The position numbers were made by a program, and so were the translations under genes. A DNA stretch of 30,142 bases, from contig CAJFID010000031.1 in NCBI GenBank assembly GCA_904380375.1, positions 1 through 30,142 of the forward strand, given 5' to 3'. Positions 21,497 through 29,827 of this stretch are shown piece after piece; the stretch's first letter is position 1, and each line of letters opens with the position of its first letter. The notes under the pieces were generated by a model. It made no database searches, had not been told where the DNA came from, and worked only from the letters and a program-made list of their open reading frames with translations. Source of the DNA: Avimonas intestinalis. GTDB lineage: Bacteria; Bacillota; Clostridia; Oscillospirales; Acutalibacteraceae.

Positions 21497-24400
21497 ATGA
21501 TATGTTTTCGCTGTGGAGGATCGGTGCCGGACGGCAATGTCTGCCCGCACTGCGGGCAGGTGCTGTCGCAGGCGCCGGAAGGAACGGGCGGGGCGCCGGC
21601 GGCTCCGGACGCTGGACCTGCCGCGCCGGGCACGGCGCCTATGGGGCCGGATGCGGTGCCGCCAGCCCCGGGGGCTCCCGCCCCCCTGCCGCCGGATGCG
21701 GTGCCGCCAGCCCCGGGGGCTCCCGTCCCCCTGCCGCCGGAGGCAGGGAAAAAGCGGCGCTTCCTAGCGGGCCCGATTGTGGCCGGGTGCGTCGCGGTCG
21801 TGGCCGCGGTCTGTCTGGCATTGGTCGGGAGAGAGTTCCTAAGCGGCCTGCCGCTGGCGCCTTTACTGGTGCTGTGCGGCCTGTTTGCCGTGTTCCTGGC
21901 GGTGGATGTTCTGGGGCATCGGCTGCTTCGGATTACGCGCCGCATCGGGCACTGGTGCGTGCTGACGCTGGTGGCCTCCGGGCTGCTGTGTGCCGGCACC
22001 GCCGCTGTGCTCTCGCTGCTTGACACGGGGGCGTGGCGCCTGAACCTGGATTTTGCGTACCGCTACCTTCTGGACGGGCAGGGCGGCGCGGCCCGTGAGA
22101 AGGCGCAGCTCTGCCGGGAAGGGGACCGGGAGCTGCTCACCCTGCTGGCGGACGCTACGGACCGGGAGTACCTGTCCGTCTATTTTCAGGCGGACCGGCT
22201 TCTTGCCGAAGGCGGCCTGGATACCTCCACCTCCGCGCAGGTACGGGAGCTGCGCTCCCTGGCGGCCGAGGTTTTGGGGGTGGCGATAGACCCCGAAACC
22301 GGGGAGATGACGGGCACGGCGGCCGACCTTCCCCTGACGGCCGAGGAGGCGGCGGCCTCCCCGGCGGCGCTCACCGAGACGGAGCGGCGGGAGCGTATAG
22401 ACGAGCTGGTGCGGGAAATCTGCGACCAGCGGGGCGCCGCCGAGGCGATGCAGGAGAAGACGGAGGAGCTTTACCGCTTGGATAAGGCGATGACGCTCAA
22501 CGATCTCAGCGGGCTTGATCCGGCGACGGTCGAGGAGCTGCTTTCCCTGTATCCCGAGGACGAGGACGTCCTGCTGGTGGCGATCAAATATTATGCGAGA
22601 CAGAACGATTACGAGCAGGCGCGCCTGCTGGCCCAGCAGCTTGTGGGGCTGGACGGCAGCGAAAGCAACCTGGTGGTCTACACCGACCTGATCGCCCAGC
22701 AGGTCAAAAGCGGCCAGAGCAGCACCGACGCTTCGCTGGACAGCGAAGCCCAGGAGCTCCTGAAGCAGGCGGAGGAGAAGGAAGAGCAGGCCGGCGGGCT
22801 GAATACCGAGCTCCCGTCCCAGCAGGAGGAGTACGACCGGCTGATGAACGAGGCGGAAGACCTGCGCAAGCAGGCCTCCCTGCTTGATATCAACCGGGCG
22901 GTGAATTACCTGATTGCGAAAAAGCCGCTGACCGGTGACAAGAGCGGGCTGCTTGATCTGCAGATCGCCAAGCTGTACCTGGCGGCGGACGAACGGGACA
23001 ACGCCAAGGAGTACATATGGAAGGTGGTAAACAACGCCGGCACGCTGCGGCAGGATTCCCCCATCGTGGAGCCTCTGCAGGAGGTGGTAGGCGCCTACAA
23101 CACCACCGAGGCGGGGGAAAGTGACCCGGCTCTGACCGCGGCGGTGCAGCGGCTGGTGCGCACCCAAAGCCAGGATGTCGTGGCCTCCTCCGAGGAAACG
23201 GTCAACGGCACCATGGCGGATTTTGTCGTATCGACCCTCAAGTACGACCGGCTGACGGTCCTGATCGGCAAGGTGGACACGGAAGATTACCCGACCATCC
23301 GCGCCTATGTCAATATCAGCGGGGAGAAGGACCAGGTTTTCGGCGCGGCGGACGACTTCGCCAAATCGGACTTTGAGCTGTTTGACACCCAGTACCAGAT
23401 CAAGGATTTTGAGCTGATAGAGGACGAAGAGGCCAAGCAGATTTCGATTGCGCTGGTCATGGACCAGAGCGGCAGCATGGAGGGCTCGCCCATTGAGAAC
23501 GCCAAGCTGGCGGCGGAAACCTGCGCCGAAAATATGGACGGCGAGACCCAGCGCATGGCGCTCATCCCGTATGCCGACAGCTCGTCGGTGGCGGTGCCCC
23601 TGACCAATTCCACCGATACGCTGGTGAGCGGCATCCGCAGCCTGTCCGCCGTGGGCGGCACCAACATATCCGGGGCCATCCGCACGGCTCTTGACGCCCT
23701 TGACGGCGAGAGCGGGACCCGGGCGATCATCCTGCTCACCGACGGGCAGGACAACAACAGCGAAGAGGAAATGCAGAAGGTCCTTAAACAGGCCAAACGG
23801 AAGGACGTCGCCATCTTTGCCGTGGGCCTGGGCGACGTGAACAGGACTTACCTGAATAACATCGCCAAAAACACCGGCGGCAAGTTCATTGCGGCGGAAA
23901 CCGCGACCGAGCTGGCGGATATCTACCAGCTGCTGCAGCAGTACATTATCAACAATTACTGCTTTGAATACACCATCACGGACAATCCGGAGGCGGATCC
24001 CCGCAGCCTGACGGTGGGGATCCCGGAATACGCAGCCGATGATGTGAAATTCTACCGGATTTCCGGTGAAGAGGTAACCGAGGAGGAAGAGGGCACACAA
24101 ATTTACCCGACGGCCGACGGCGACCTGACCGTATACTATCTGTCGCCCGGCAGCGCGTCCCAAGGCGATATCCGCAGCGGCCTCACCGTTACGGTACATG
24201 GTTCCGGGTTCCAGAAGGGGATGACCGTCAGCGTCGGCGACCTCCCCTTGACCGATATCCGGGTGAAAAGCGACGGGGAGCTGACCGGCAAGCTCCGCGG
24301 GGATCTGACGGCCGGCCTTTATCCGGTGCGGGTCCACCGCCCGGACGGCCGGGCAGCCGCCCTCTACAAGGGCTTCCGCGTGTTCCGGGCCGGCACGGTT

Positions 24401-26014
24401 TCCTCCGTACAAATGGGCAATATGTTCATTATGGCGGATAACATCGGGGTCACCAGCGAGAGCGGCAGCCGCACCGAGCTGGTCGCCTCCGGCAATGTAA
24501 GCATCAACGGCTTCCTCTACAGCACGTCGGAGCTGACCATTACTCCCAACGACCAGCTGGCGGACGACAACCTTTCCCAGGCGGGGCAGAAAGCGCTCTA
24601 CCTTGGCTCCAACGGGACGGTGCAGGGGGACGGTAAGCTCTACGTCAGCTATTCGCAGGCGGTCCAGACGGCCGAAAGCGGCAACAGCCTGCAGAACATG
24701 GTGGGCCGCACCTTTGCGGAAAACATTTTTCATGGCCAGGACCTGATCGTGCGCAACGGGACGTTTTCTATGGATGTCGGCGAATCCAACACCGAATTCG
24801 GCGACGGCGGATACGGCCAGGCGCTGAGCGACGAGCTGCGGGATTACTCCTTCAAATTCCCGGGCTTTACCGAGGTTTCCGCCGCCAAGGTTACGCTGTA
24901 CGCCGACCGGCTCCAGCTGGATGCGGAGATGCTCGATTTCGGCGCGATTGAGGACAATTTGGTGACCGCCTTGACCGGCGGCGTGACCGGGACCAAAAAG
25001 GACCGGGAGGCGCTGGTCAAAACGATGGGCGGGAAGTGGGAACGCTTCTTCCCGCTGAGCGGCTCCCTCTCGGTCGCGCTGGGGGCGTCGGATGTGCGCT
25101 TCGGCGGCGAGGTCAGCCTGGACCTGCCGGACAACAAGAAATTCTTCCTCTTCCCGGTCAAGGAGCTGGGGCTGAAGATCAACTCCCTTGACCCGGATTA
25201 CGAATACTGGAGCTTCAACGTCAGCATCCTGATGCCGGGCATCAAGCTGATCCCCGGCAGCGCGCAGTCGGAGGATTCCCTGGAGGTCGCGGTGGGCTCT
25301 TACTTCTGGTATCCGGACAGCCTGGAGGTTGCGGCGTCCATGGATCCGGGGATCCCGATCTTCAAGGTGTTCAACCTGACCAAGGTCGGCGGCGGCCTGA
25401 CCGGCGCAAGCGGCCTGTTCATCACCGACAAGACGGTCGACACCAAGGACGTGACCCTGAAGGTGCTGGCGGAGGCGGATATTAACGTCTTTAAGATGCT
25501 GGGCTGGAAGAGCACCGGCGCCGCCCGCAGCATCACCCGCTGGGGCGAGCTCGGGAAAATTTCGGACGCGCAGGTGGTGCTGAATTTCAGTGACCTGTCG
25601 CTGGATATCCGCGCGGATCTGGAATTGCTGCAGCAAAAGATCGCCTCGGCGGAGCTCGGGATCAGCACCCAGAAGTTCCTGGTAAAGGCCAATGTCGGGA
25701 CGGAGTTCTCCTGCGCGGGGATTGACGTCGGCGGTGAGCTGGAGGCCAAGGTTTCGGTGCGCTGGGCCGGGCAGAACCAGGACGGCGTGTCGGCGCTGAT
25801 CGGCCTTGGCGGCAAGGGCCATCTGCGGTGCAGCTGGGCCAATGTGAATTGGGACAACCAGCAGATCGGCATTGAGTTTTCCGCCGACGTCGGCACCTCC
25901 TCGGGGACTACCATCGCCGTGAAGGTGTACTGCAACGATGACTGGGCCCGGGCCTGGTATGACAGCGAGGGCCTGATGCTGTGGGATAAATTCCATTACG
26001 AGGATACGTTTTGA
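21497..26014 (+). CDS. Giant zinc-ribbon / 3-TM / VWA / beta-rich membrane protein
   Basis: A 1505-residue protein; the start is ATG 21497 because GAGGAG lies 8 bases upstream (the in-frame GTG at 21488 overlaps it). A zinc ribbon (Cys3, Cys6, Cys16, Cys19) is followed by a Pro/Ala linker to ~86 and three TM helices at ~90-111, ~118-139 and ~153-175. Next come TPR-like and coiled-coil helices (~180-600). A VWA domain (~645-820) has an intact metal site: DQSGS at 656-660, GGTNIS, and LLTDGQD. An IPT/TIG-like Ig fold lies at ~893-965. The rest is a long, beta-strand-rich region with no family I recognise. The zinc ribbon should be cytoplasmic and, with three TMs, the VWA and beta region outside. 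It heads a coupled operon and is probably an envelope assembly or adhesion factor (inference). Confidence 0.85.
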   Translation: MICFRCGGSVPDGNVCPHCGQVLSQAPEGTGGAPAAPDAGPAAPGTAPMGPDAVPPAPGAPAPLPPDAVPPAPGAPVPLPPEAGKKRRFLAGPIVAGCVAVVAAVCLALVGREFLSGLPLAPLLVLCGLFAVFLAVDVLGHRLLRITRRIGHWCVLTLVASGLLCAGTAAVLSLLDTGAWRLNLDFAYRYLLDGQGGAAREKAQLCREGDRELLTLLADATDREYLSVYFQADRLLAEGGLDTSTSAQVRELRSLAAEVLGVAIDPETGEMTGTAADLPLTAEEAAASPAALTETERRERIDELVREICDQRGAAEAMQEKTEELYRLDKAMTLNDLSGLDPATVEELLSLYPEDEDVLLVAIKYYARQNDYEQARLLAQQLVGLDGSESNLVVYTDLIAQQVKSGQSSTDASLDSEAQELLKQAEEKEEQAGGLNTELPSQQEEYDRLMNEAEDLRKQASLLDINRAVNYLIAKKPLTGDKSGLLDLQIAKLYLAADERDNAKEYIWKVVNNAGTLRQDSPIVEPLQEVVGAYNTTEAGESDPALTAAVQRLVRTQSQDVVASSEETVNGTMADFVVSTLKYDRLTVLIGKVDTEDYPTIRAYVNISGEKDQVFGAADDFAKSDFELFDTQYQIKDFELIEDEEAKQISIALVMDQSGSMEGSPIENAKLAAETCAENMDGETQRMALIPYADSSSVAVPLTNSTDTLVSGIRSLSAVGGTNISGAIRTALDALDGESGTRAIILLTDGQDNNSEEEMQKVLKQAKRKDVAIFAVGLGDVNRTYLNNIAKNTGGKFIAAETATELADIYQLLQQYIINNYCFEYTITDNPEADPRSLTVGIPEYAADDVKFYRISGEEVTEEEEGTQIYPTADGDLTVYYLSPGSASQGDIRSGLTVTVHGSGFQKGMTVSVGDLPLTDIRVKSDGELTGKLRGDLTAGLYPVRVHRPDGRAAALYKGFRVFRAGTVSSVQMGNMFIMADNIGVTSESGSRTELVASGNVSINGFLYSTSELTITPNDQLADDNLSQAGQKALYLGSNGTVQGDGKLYVSYSQAVQTAESGNSLQNMVGRTFAENIFHGQDLIVRNGTFSMDVGESNTEFGDGGYGQALSDELRDYSFKFPGFTEVSAAKVTLYADRLQLDAEMLDFGAIEDNLVTALTGGVTGTKKDREALVKTMGGKWERFFPLSGSLSVALGASDVRFGGEVSLDLPDNKKFFLFPVKELGLKINSLDPDYEYWSFNVSILMPGIKLIPGSAQSEDSLEVAVGSYFWYPDSLEVAASMDPGIPIFKVFNLTKVGGGLTGASGLFITDKTVDTKDVTLKVLAEADINVFKMLGWKSTGAARSITRWGELGKISDAQVVLNFSDLSLDIRADLELLQQKIASAELGISTQKFLVKANVGTEFSCAGIDVGGELEAKVSVRWAGQNQDGVSALIGLGGKGHLRCSWANVNWDNQQIGIEFSADVGTSSGTTIAVKVYCNDDWARAWYDSEGLMLWDKFHYEDTF
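21649..21738 (+). repeat. Two tandem 45-bp units in the Pro-rich linker
   Basis: Units 21649-21693 and 21694-21738 are identical except for one C/T (Ala to Val). They encode DAVPPAPGAPxPLPP between the zinc ribbon and the first TM helix. The linker length can therefore change by in-frame slippage. Confidence 0.85.
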
Positions 26015-26034
26015 GTAAGGGGGAAACCGACGCG

Positions 26035-27594
26035 ATGATGCCGTATGCAGACTGGCGGCGCCGGAAAGCGGGGGCCGGGCGGCTTCTGGCCTTCCTTTTC
26101 CTGGCAGCCGTTTTCCTGCTCGCGCTGCCGCCGAAGGCGGCGGCAAAGACCGGGGAATACGAAATCCGGCTGGACGAGGCCAAGGAAAACTATGTGTTTT
26201 CCATCCAATGGGAGAACAGCGACCAGCAGGCGGATGTGGTGATTACCTCGCCGAGCGGCAAAAGCTATAACAAGGACAATATGCCGCAGGCCGAGGCCGG
26301 GGACGGCGAGCTGATGTTCTGGTTCGCCTCGGCGGAGGCCGGGACCTGGACGGTGACCATCACCGGCGAAGGACTGGGGACGGTTACGCTGGATTCCGGC
26401 GTGATGCCCGGGCGGATGGACATCGCTTCGTTCACCGTCCAGGTTACGGGGGAAACCGGCGTCGCTTCCTGGGATATCCGGGACAGCGAGGAGGATTTGT
26501 GGATTGAAATTTGGGCGGCGTCCGACCCGGTCAATTACGGCGGGCAGCGCCTGAGCAGCACGCGGGGGGAAGCGGCCGGCCAATGCGAATTTTCCCTGTC
26601 CGGGCTGCAGTCCGGCGACTATTACCTCTACCTGAAAGCGATCGGCAGCGGCGGCATTTTCGCCTGCCAGTATGCGGACGGGCCGGTTTCCTGGCGGCAG
26701 GCGGAGGCGCTGCCGGCGCTGGACGGCGTCCGGGCGCGGATGCTTGACGAGGATTTGTGGCTTTCCTGGCAGGAGAGCGAGGACGCGTCCGAATACCGCG
26801 TCTGGGTGTACGACGGGGAGACCGGCGAGCTGCTCACCGACGAAACCGTGGAGGAGGGGGAAACCCAGTGGTTTGGGGAGTTCCCGGACTCCGTTACCGC
26901 GATGGAGGTCGCCGTGGCGGCGGTCCGCTGGGGGAATACCGGCGACTTTGAACGGCAGACGGTCACCCGCAGCAGCTTTGACGGGGTGACGGTGACCTTC
27001 CCGGAGGAGGAACAGGTCAACTCCCGGACGGTTTATGTGCAGGTGGCGTTCACCGGGGATTACACCGTCAGCGCCGCGATCAACGGCGAAATGGTCACGG
27101 AAGGCAACGATACGGCAGGCAGTTACCGGGTTGATATGGAGGAGGGGGACAACCGCCTTTCCTTCTACGTTACGGATGCGGCGGGGAATATCCGCAGCTT
27201 TGGCAAGGACCTGTATGTGGACGTGACGGCGCCGCAGCTTTCAATCCTGAAGGATCTCAACGGGCAGTCCACCTCGGAAGGCTATGTGTACCTTGAAGGG
27301 CACACTGAGGGCGGGGCGAACCTGACCCTGAACGGCGACCCGGTCGAAACCCAAAATGGGTATTTCAGCGTCCGGTGCCCCCTGTCCCCGGGAAAGAACC
27401 GGCTGGAGCTGTTGGCGACGGACGCCGTCGGGAACCAGTCGAAGTACAGCGCCGTTGTGGAACGTCCGTGGTTCAGTGCGCAGATCCTCCTGTGGGTTTT
27501 GTGCATTGCCGTCGCCGTCATCCTGATTGTGGTATACATCGTTCTCTTCCTGCGCGCAAGGAAGGAAACGAGGGACGGGAGGAAGAAGAAATGA
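26035..27594 (+). CDS. Secreted, C-terminally membrane-anchored Ig-like protein
   Basis: A 519-residue protein; the start is ATG 26035 (or 26038) behind AAGGGGGA, 21 bases after the previous stop. A basic N-terminus and hydrophobic core (LLAFLFLAAVFLLALPP) end in an AxA-type signal peptidase site near residue 37. Several beta-sandwich modules follow: ~38-140, a fibronectin-like ~215-300 (WLSWQESEDASEYRVWVYDGETG), ~310-390, and a late Ig-like module with LEGHTEGGANLTLNGDPV and LLATDAVGNQS typical of Glucodextranase-B/bacterial Ig folds. A TM helix at ~482-506 precedes a basic RARKETRDGRKKK tail. It is probably displayed on the outer membrane face next to the VWA protein. Specific function is unknown. 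Confidence 0.85.
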   Translation: MMPYADWRRRKAGAGRLLAFLFLAAVFLLALPPKAAAKTGEYEIRLDEAKENYVFSIQWENSDQQADVVITSPSGKSYNKDNMPQAEAGDGELMFWFASAEAGTWTVTITGEGLGTVTLDSGVMPGRMDIASFTVQVTGETGVASWDIRDSEEDLWIEIWAASDPVNYGGQRLSSTRGEAAGQCEFSLSGLQSGDYYLYLKAIGSGGIFACQYADGPVSWRQAEALPALDGVRARMLDEDLWLSWQESEDASEYRVWVYDGETGELLTDETVEEGETQWFGEFPDSVTAMEVAVAAVRWGNTGDFERQTVTRSSFDGVTVTFPEEEQVNSRTVYVQVAFTGDYTVSAAINGEMVTEGNDTAGSYRVDMEEGDNRLSFYVTDAAGNIRSFGKDLYVDVTAPQLSILKDLNGQSTSEGYVYLEGHTEGGANLTLNGDPVETQNGYFSVRCPLSPGKNRLELLATDAVGNQSKYSAVVERPWFSAQILLWVLCIAVAVILIVVYIVLFLRARKETRDGRKKK

Positions 27595-27890
27595 GAACGG
27601 CAAGGCGCGTTTTCCTGATCCTTACCATTGTGTGCTGCGTCCTCGCCGCGGCGCTGGACGTAACGGCGGTGTGTATGCAAATCCAGGTGTCCGGCGAAAA
27701 CCTTTTGACCATGGATTCCCATTGGGGTTATCTTTTAGCAGTCAGCTACCGTTGGGTGACTTTAGCCGCGGTCCTCCTGACCATTGCGGCCGCAGCCCTT
27801 CTGACGGCCTTCCTCCTGAGCCGGAAAAAACGGGCGGCGCCTCCGCCGGCTTCCGATGCGCCGGAGGTGCCAGGGCCGCCGGCAAACTGA
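27591..27890 (+). CDS. Small two-TM membrane protein
   Basis: A 99-residue protein whose ATG overlaps the preceding TGA (ATGA), with GGAGG about 9 bases upstream inside the previous gene. TM helices are at ~6-29 and ~55-77, with a ~25-residue extracytoplasmic loop and a Pro/Ala-rich cytoplasmic tail. No family is recognised. Strict coupling to the Ig-like gene suggests a partner or membrane chaperone of the two larger proteins. Confidence 0.8.
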   Translation: MRTARRVFLILTIVCCVLAAALDVTAVCMQIQVSGENLLTMDSHWGYLLAVSYRWVTLAAVLLTIAAAALLTAFLLSRKKRAAPPPASDAPEVPGPPAN

Positions 27891-27984
27891 CCGCGGCTTC
27901 TTCAGGGCGGGAGCGACGCGCGCCCTTGGCATGGGCGCGGCAGAGGCCGTTTCCGGTTTCCTTTTTGAACCGTTGCCTTTTGAA

Positions 27985-28019
27985 CCCTCCCGCTTCCCCC
28001 AGGAGCGGGAGGGCATTTT
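27985..28019 (+). terminator. Terminator of the VWA operon
   Basis: CCCTCCCGCT, a 9-base loop, AGCGGGAGGG, then CATTTT, about 95 bases after the last stop. Confidence 0.8.
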
Positions 28020-28114
28020 CTATCGCCCCGCCGCCATGAAGCCCTCCGGCGGCGGTATGCCCCCGGCTTTTGCACAGGGATGCAGGGATGGCTTTCTTTT
28101 GCTTCCGGCCGGTT

Positions 28115-28167
28115 AATAAAACAGCGCAGCCGCTGTCCGTGAAAGGCAGCGGCTGCGCTGTTTTATT
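28115..28167. terminator. Perfect 21-bp bidirectional hairpin
   Basis: Arms 28115-28135 and 28147-28167 are exact complements around an 11-base loop. The stem is AT-rich at the base (AATAAAA / TTTTATT) and GC-rich at the top. It lies between the convergent VWA operon and the DUF4352-like gene and can end transcription from both sides. Confidence 0.88.
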
Positions 28168-28227
28168 GGTTGGCGATTCCTCGCTGGAAGCGCGGCTTAG
28201 GGGAGGCTGGGCCAGCTTGCCGCCCTT

Positions 28228-28995
28228 TTATTCGGTCAATTGGTCGGGCGTCACGACAAAGGCGGCGGTTTTCTCACCGGTCCACGAGTTTTCCTTATAG
28301 GCAACCTCAAGCTCCAGCCAGCCGGGATCCACCTCCCAAGCCAAATACCCTTTTCGCCTTTTCCCGGCGGCGACATTGCCTGTTAACGCGTCGTAGCCGT
28401 CTACCTCGCCCAGCAGGAGGGAGATTTGGCTGCTGTATCCGTCGACATAGCTTTCAAAGTTAAAGTAATTGAAATAATCGTCTTCGGCGGAGACGTTCTG
28501 TACGTCAAAAAACAGGATCAAATACTGCTTGCCTTCCTCCGGCTCCATCGGGAGGTATTCGTCCTCAATCCGATCATATACCTTTGCGCCGGTGAGCGAA
28601 ATGGCCCATGTTTCATCGGTGACGGTCTGCCCGACGGCGGCGGTCGGGCGGCTGCTTGGCGCCGCGGACGGCTCGTCCTCCGGCTCGGAGGGAGTGGCCG
28701 GGGCGCGGCTATACGCGGGGGTGGAGGTCAATTCCCCCTCCTTCGCCTTGTCGAAAAGGCTGACAAGGCCGCCGATAACAAACAGGACGATCAGGATGCT
28801 CAGCAGGATCGGCCATCCCTTCCGCCGGCCATTTTTCGGCGGATAAGGCGGTTGGGCAGGCGGCTGGTATGACGACGTGGGCTGCGGATACGGCGGGGCC
28901 GGGGGTGTCGGCGTGCCGGCCTGTTCGGACGCCGGCGCGCCGCAGTAGGGGCAAAAGCTGCCTCGAAATTCCCTGCCGCAATGGGAACACTTCAT
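28228..28995 (-). CDS. Zinc-ribbon / TM / DUF4352-like protein
   Basis: A 255-residue protein; the ATG is preceded by AAGGAGAG. A zinc ribbon (Cys3, Cys6, Cys15, Cys18) is followed by a Pro/Tyr-rich linker, a single TM helix (~60-81), a Ser/Pro/Glu-rich spacer and an extracytoplasmic beta domain from ~120. VTDETWAISLTGAKVYDRI, KQYLILFFDVQNVSAEDDYFNYFNF and GKRRKGYLAWEV are the pattern of DUF4352 (immunoprotease-inhibitor-like) lipoprotein domains. It shares the cytoplasmic zinc-ribbon plus Pro-rich linker layout with the convergent giant VWA protein. The region 28996-29260 upstream has no promoter that I can assign with confidence. Confidence 0.87.
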   Translation of the reverse strand: MKCSHCGREFRGSFCPYCGAPASEQAGTPTPPAPPYPQPTSSYQPPAQPPYPPKNGRRKGWPILLSILIVLFVIGGLVSLFDKAKEGELTSTPAYSRAPATPSEPEDEPSAAPSSRPTAAVGQTVTDETWAISLTGAKVYDRIEDEYLPMEPEEGKQYLILFFDVQNVSAEDDYFNYFNFESYVDGYSSQISLLLGEVDGYDALTGNVAAGKRRKGYLAWEVDPGWLELEVAYKENSWTGEKTAAFVVTPDQLTE

Positions 28996-29260
28996 TTTTC
29001 TCTCTCCTTTTCTGAGGGGATGATTCTGCGCCGCCCGCCACTTTTTCTGTGGCTGTGGGCTTTTGGCAAGAGACAGCGGTGTGCGTTTTCAGCGTTTCTT
29101 GATCAAGAGTCCCGTTTTACCCGGCTCAGCAAGCGGAACGCCTTCTAAAATTTTGAAAAAACGGTTTTAGCATAAGGGAAAAAGGGGAACAGCCGAAACG
29201 AGGAGAATGTGTATAAGATACGCCTGCCGCCTATATCGCCGGCGGACCCTCGCGCGGCCT

Positions 29261-29647
29261 TTATCCCCAATAGATGTCCAGAAAATCCACAAGCCCTGTC
29301 AGGAACCGCCGCTGGTCGTCCGTTAAATCCCCGCCCTTGGAGATATAGCCGCAACGTTCCAGAGCTTCGGTCAATATTTCCGTGCGCAGCTGCATGGCTG
29401 TCTCCGGCTCGGATGCTTCGGGCGTTTTCGTTTCGGGGATTTTTTCTATGTCATCCAAGGGCGCAGCCCCATACACTAGGCATAGGGAGAGGAAAGTTTC
29501 GGAATCCGGCTGGCGATGCCCGCTCTCCCAGCTATACAACGTTTTATCGGAGATGGCAATGCCTCTTTCGCCCAGCATCCGCACCGTTTCCTTGACGCTG
29601 TAGCCCGCCGTTTTGCGATATTTTTTTAATCGTTCCGCGACGTTCAT
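29261..29647 (-). CDS. XRE-family transcriptional regulator
   Basis: A 128-residue DNA-binding protein starting at ATG 29647. The helix-turn-helix at ~5-60 reads LKKYRKTAGYSVKETVRML ... ISDKTLYSWESGHRQPDSETFLSLCLVY, a Cro/CI-type domain. The C-terminal half (EIPETKTPE... onward) is helical, with LTDDQRRFLTGLVDFL. Such regulators often repress their own promoter; an imperfect palindrome lies between its -35 and -10 boxes. No phage or toxin gene neighbours it within the window. Confidence 0.88.
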   Translation of the reverse strand: MNVAERLKKYRKTAGYSVKETVRMLGERGIAISDKTLYSWESGHRQPDSETFLSLCLVYGAAPLDDIEKIPETKTPEASEPETAMQLRTEILTEALERCGYISKGGDLTDDQRRFLTGLVDFLDIYWG

Positions 29648-29677
29648 CGGCCCATTCTCCCACTTTTTACTGGGATT

Positions 29678-29706
29678 ATCATACGTCATATGTGGAAAGA
29701 TGTCAA
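29678..29706 (-). promoter_or_regulatory. Consensus promoter of the XRE gene with internal palindrome
   Basis: On the minus strand TTGACA, a 17-base spacer and TATGAT. The imperfect palindrome CATATGACGTATG (29680-29692) covers the end of the spacer and the -10 box, the expected place for an autorepressor operator. Confidence 0.8.
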
Positions 29707-29710
29707 GCAT

Positions 29711-29740
29711 ATTTTCTGCAATCCGCAGAAAATGCGGATT
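29711..29740. other. Two overlapping, mutually exclusive inverted repeats
   Basis: ATTTTCTGC-aatcc-GCAGAAAAT (29711-29733) and AATCCGCA-gaaaa-TGCGGATT (29720-29740) share their central bases, so only one can fold at a time. The element starts 5 bases beyond the -35 box of the XRE promoter. Confidence 0.6.
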
Positions 29741-29827
29741 TATCGCTCCTTGACGCTCTGCGTTTTGTGGCATATTCTAAGGGCAGGTTTCACGTTCCGC
29801 GGAAAATCGCTCCTGCGGAGAGCACAC

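Noticed and set aside
21863..26146. A very long open frame on the minus strand opposite the VWA protein gene (~1427 codons)
   Set aside because: It mirrors the codon bias of the GC-rich plus-strand gene and its product is low-complexity (R/G/H/V/L-rich) without domains. No ribosome site is seen at its start.
29233..29241. A further ATATCGCCG copy near the XRE gene end
   Set aside because: It is a single copy, part of a local CCGCC/GGCGG palindrome, far from the AraC locus. The word is common in GC-rich coding sequence too.
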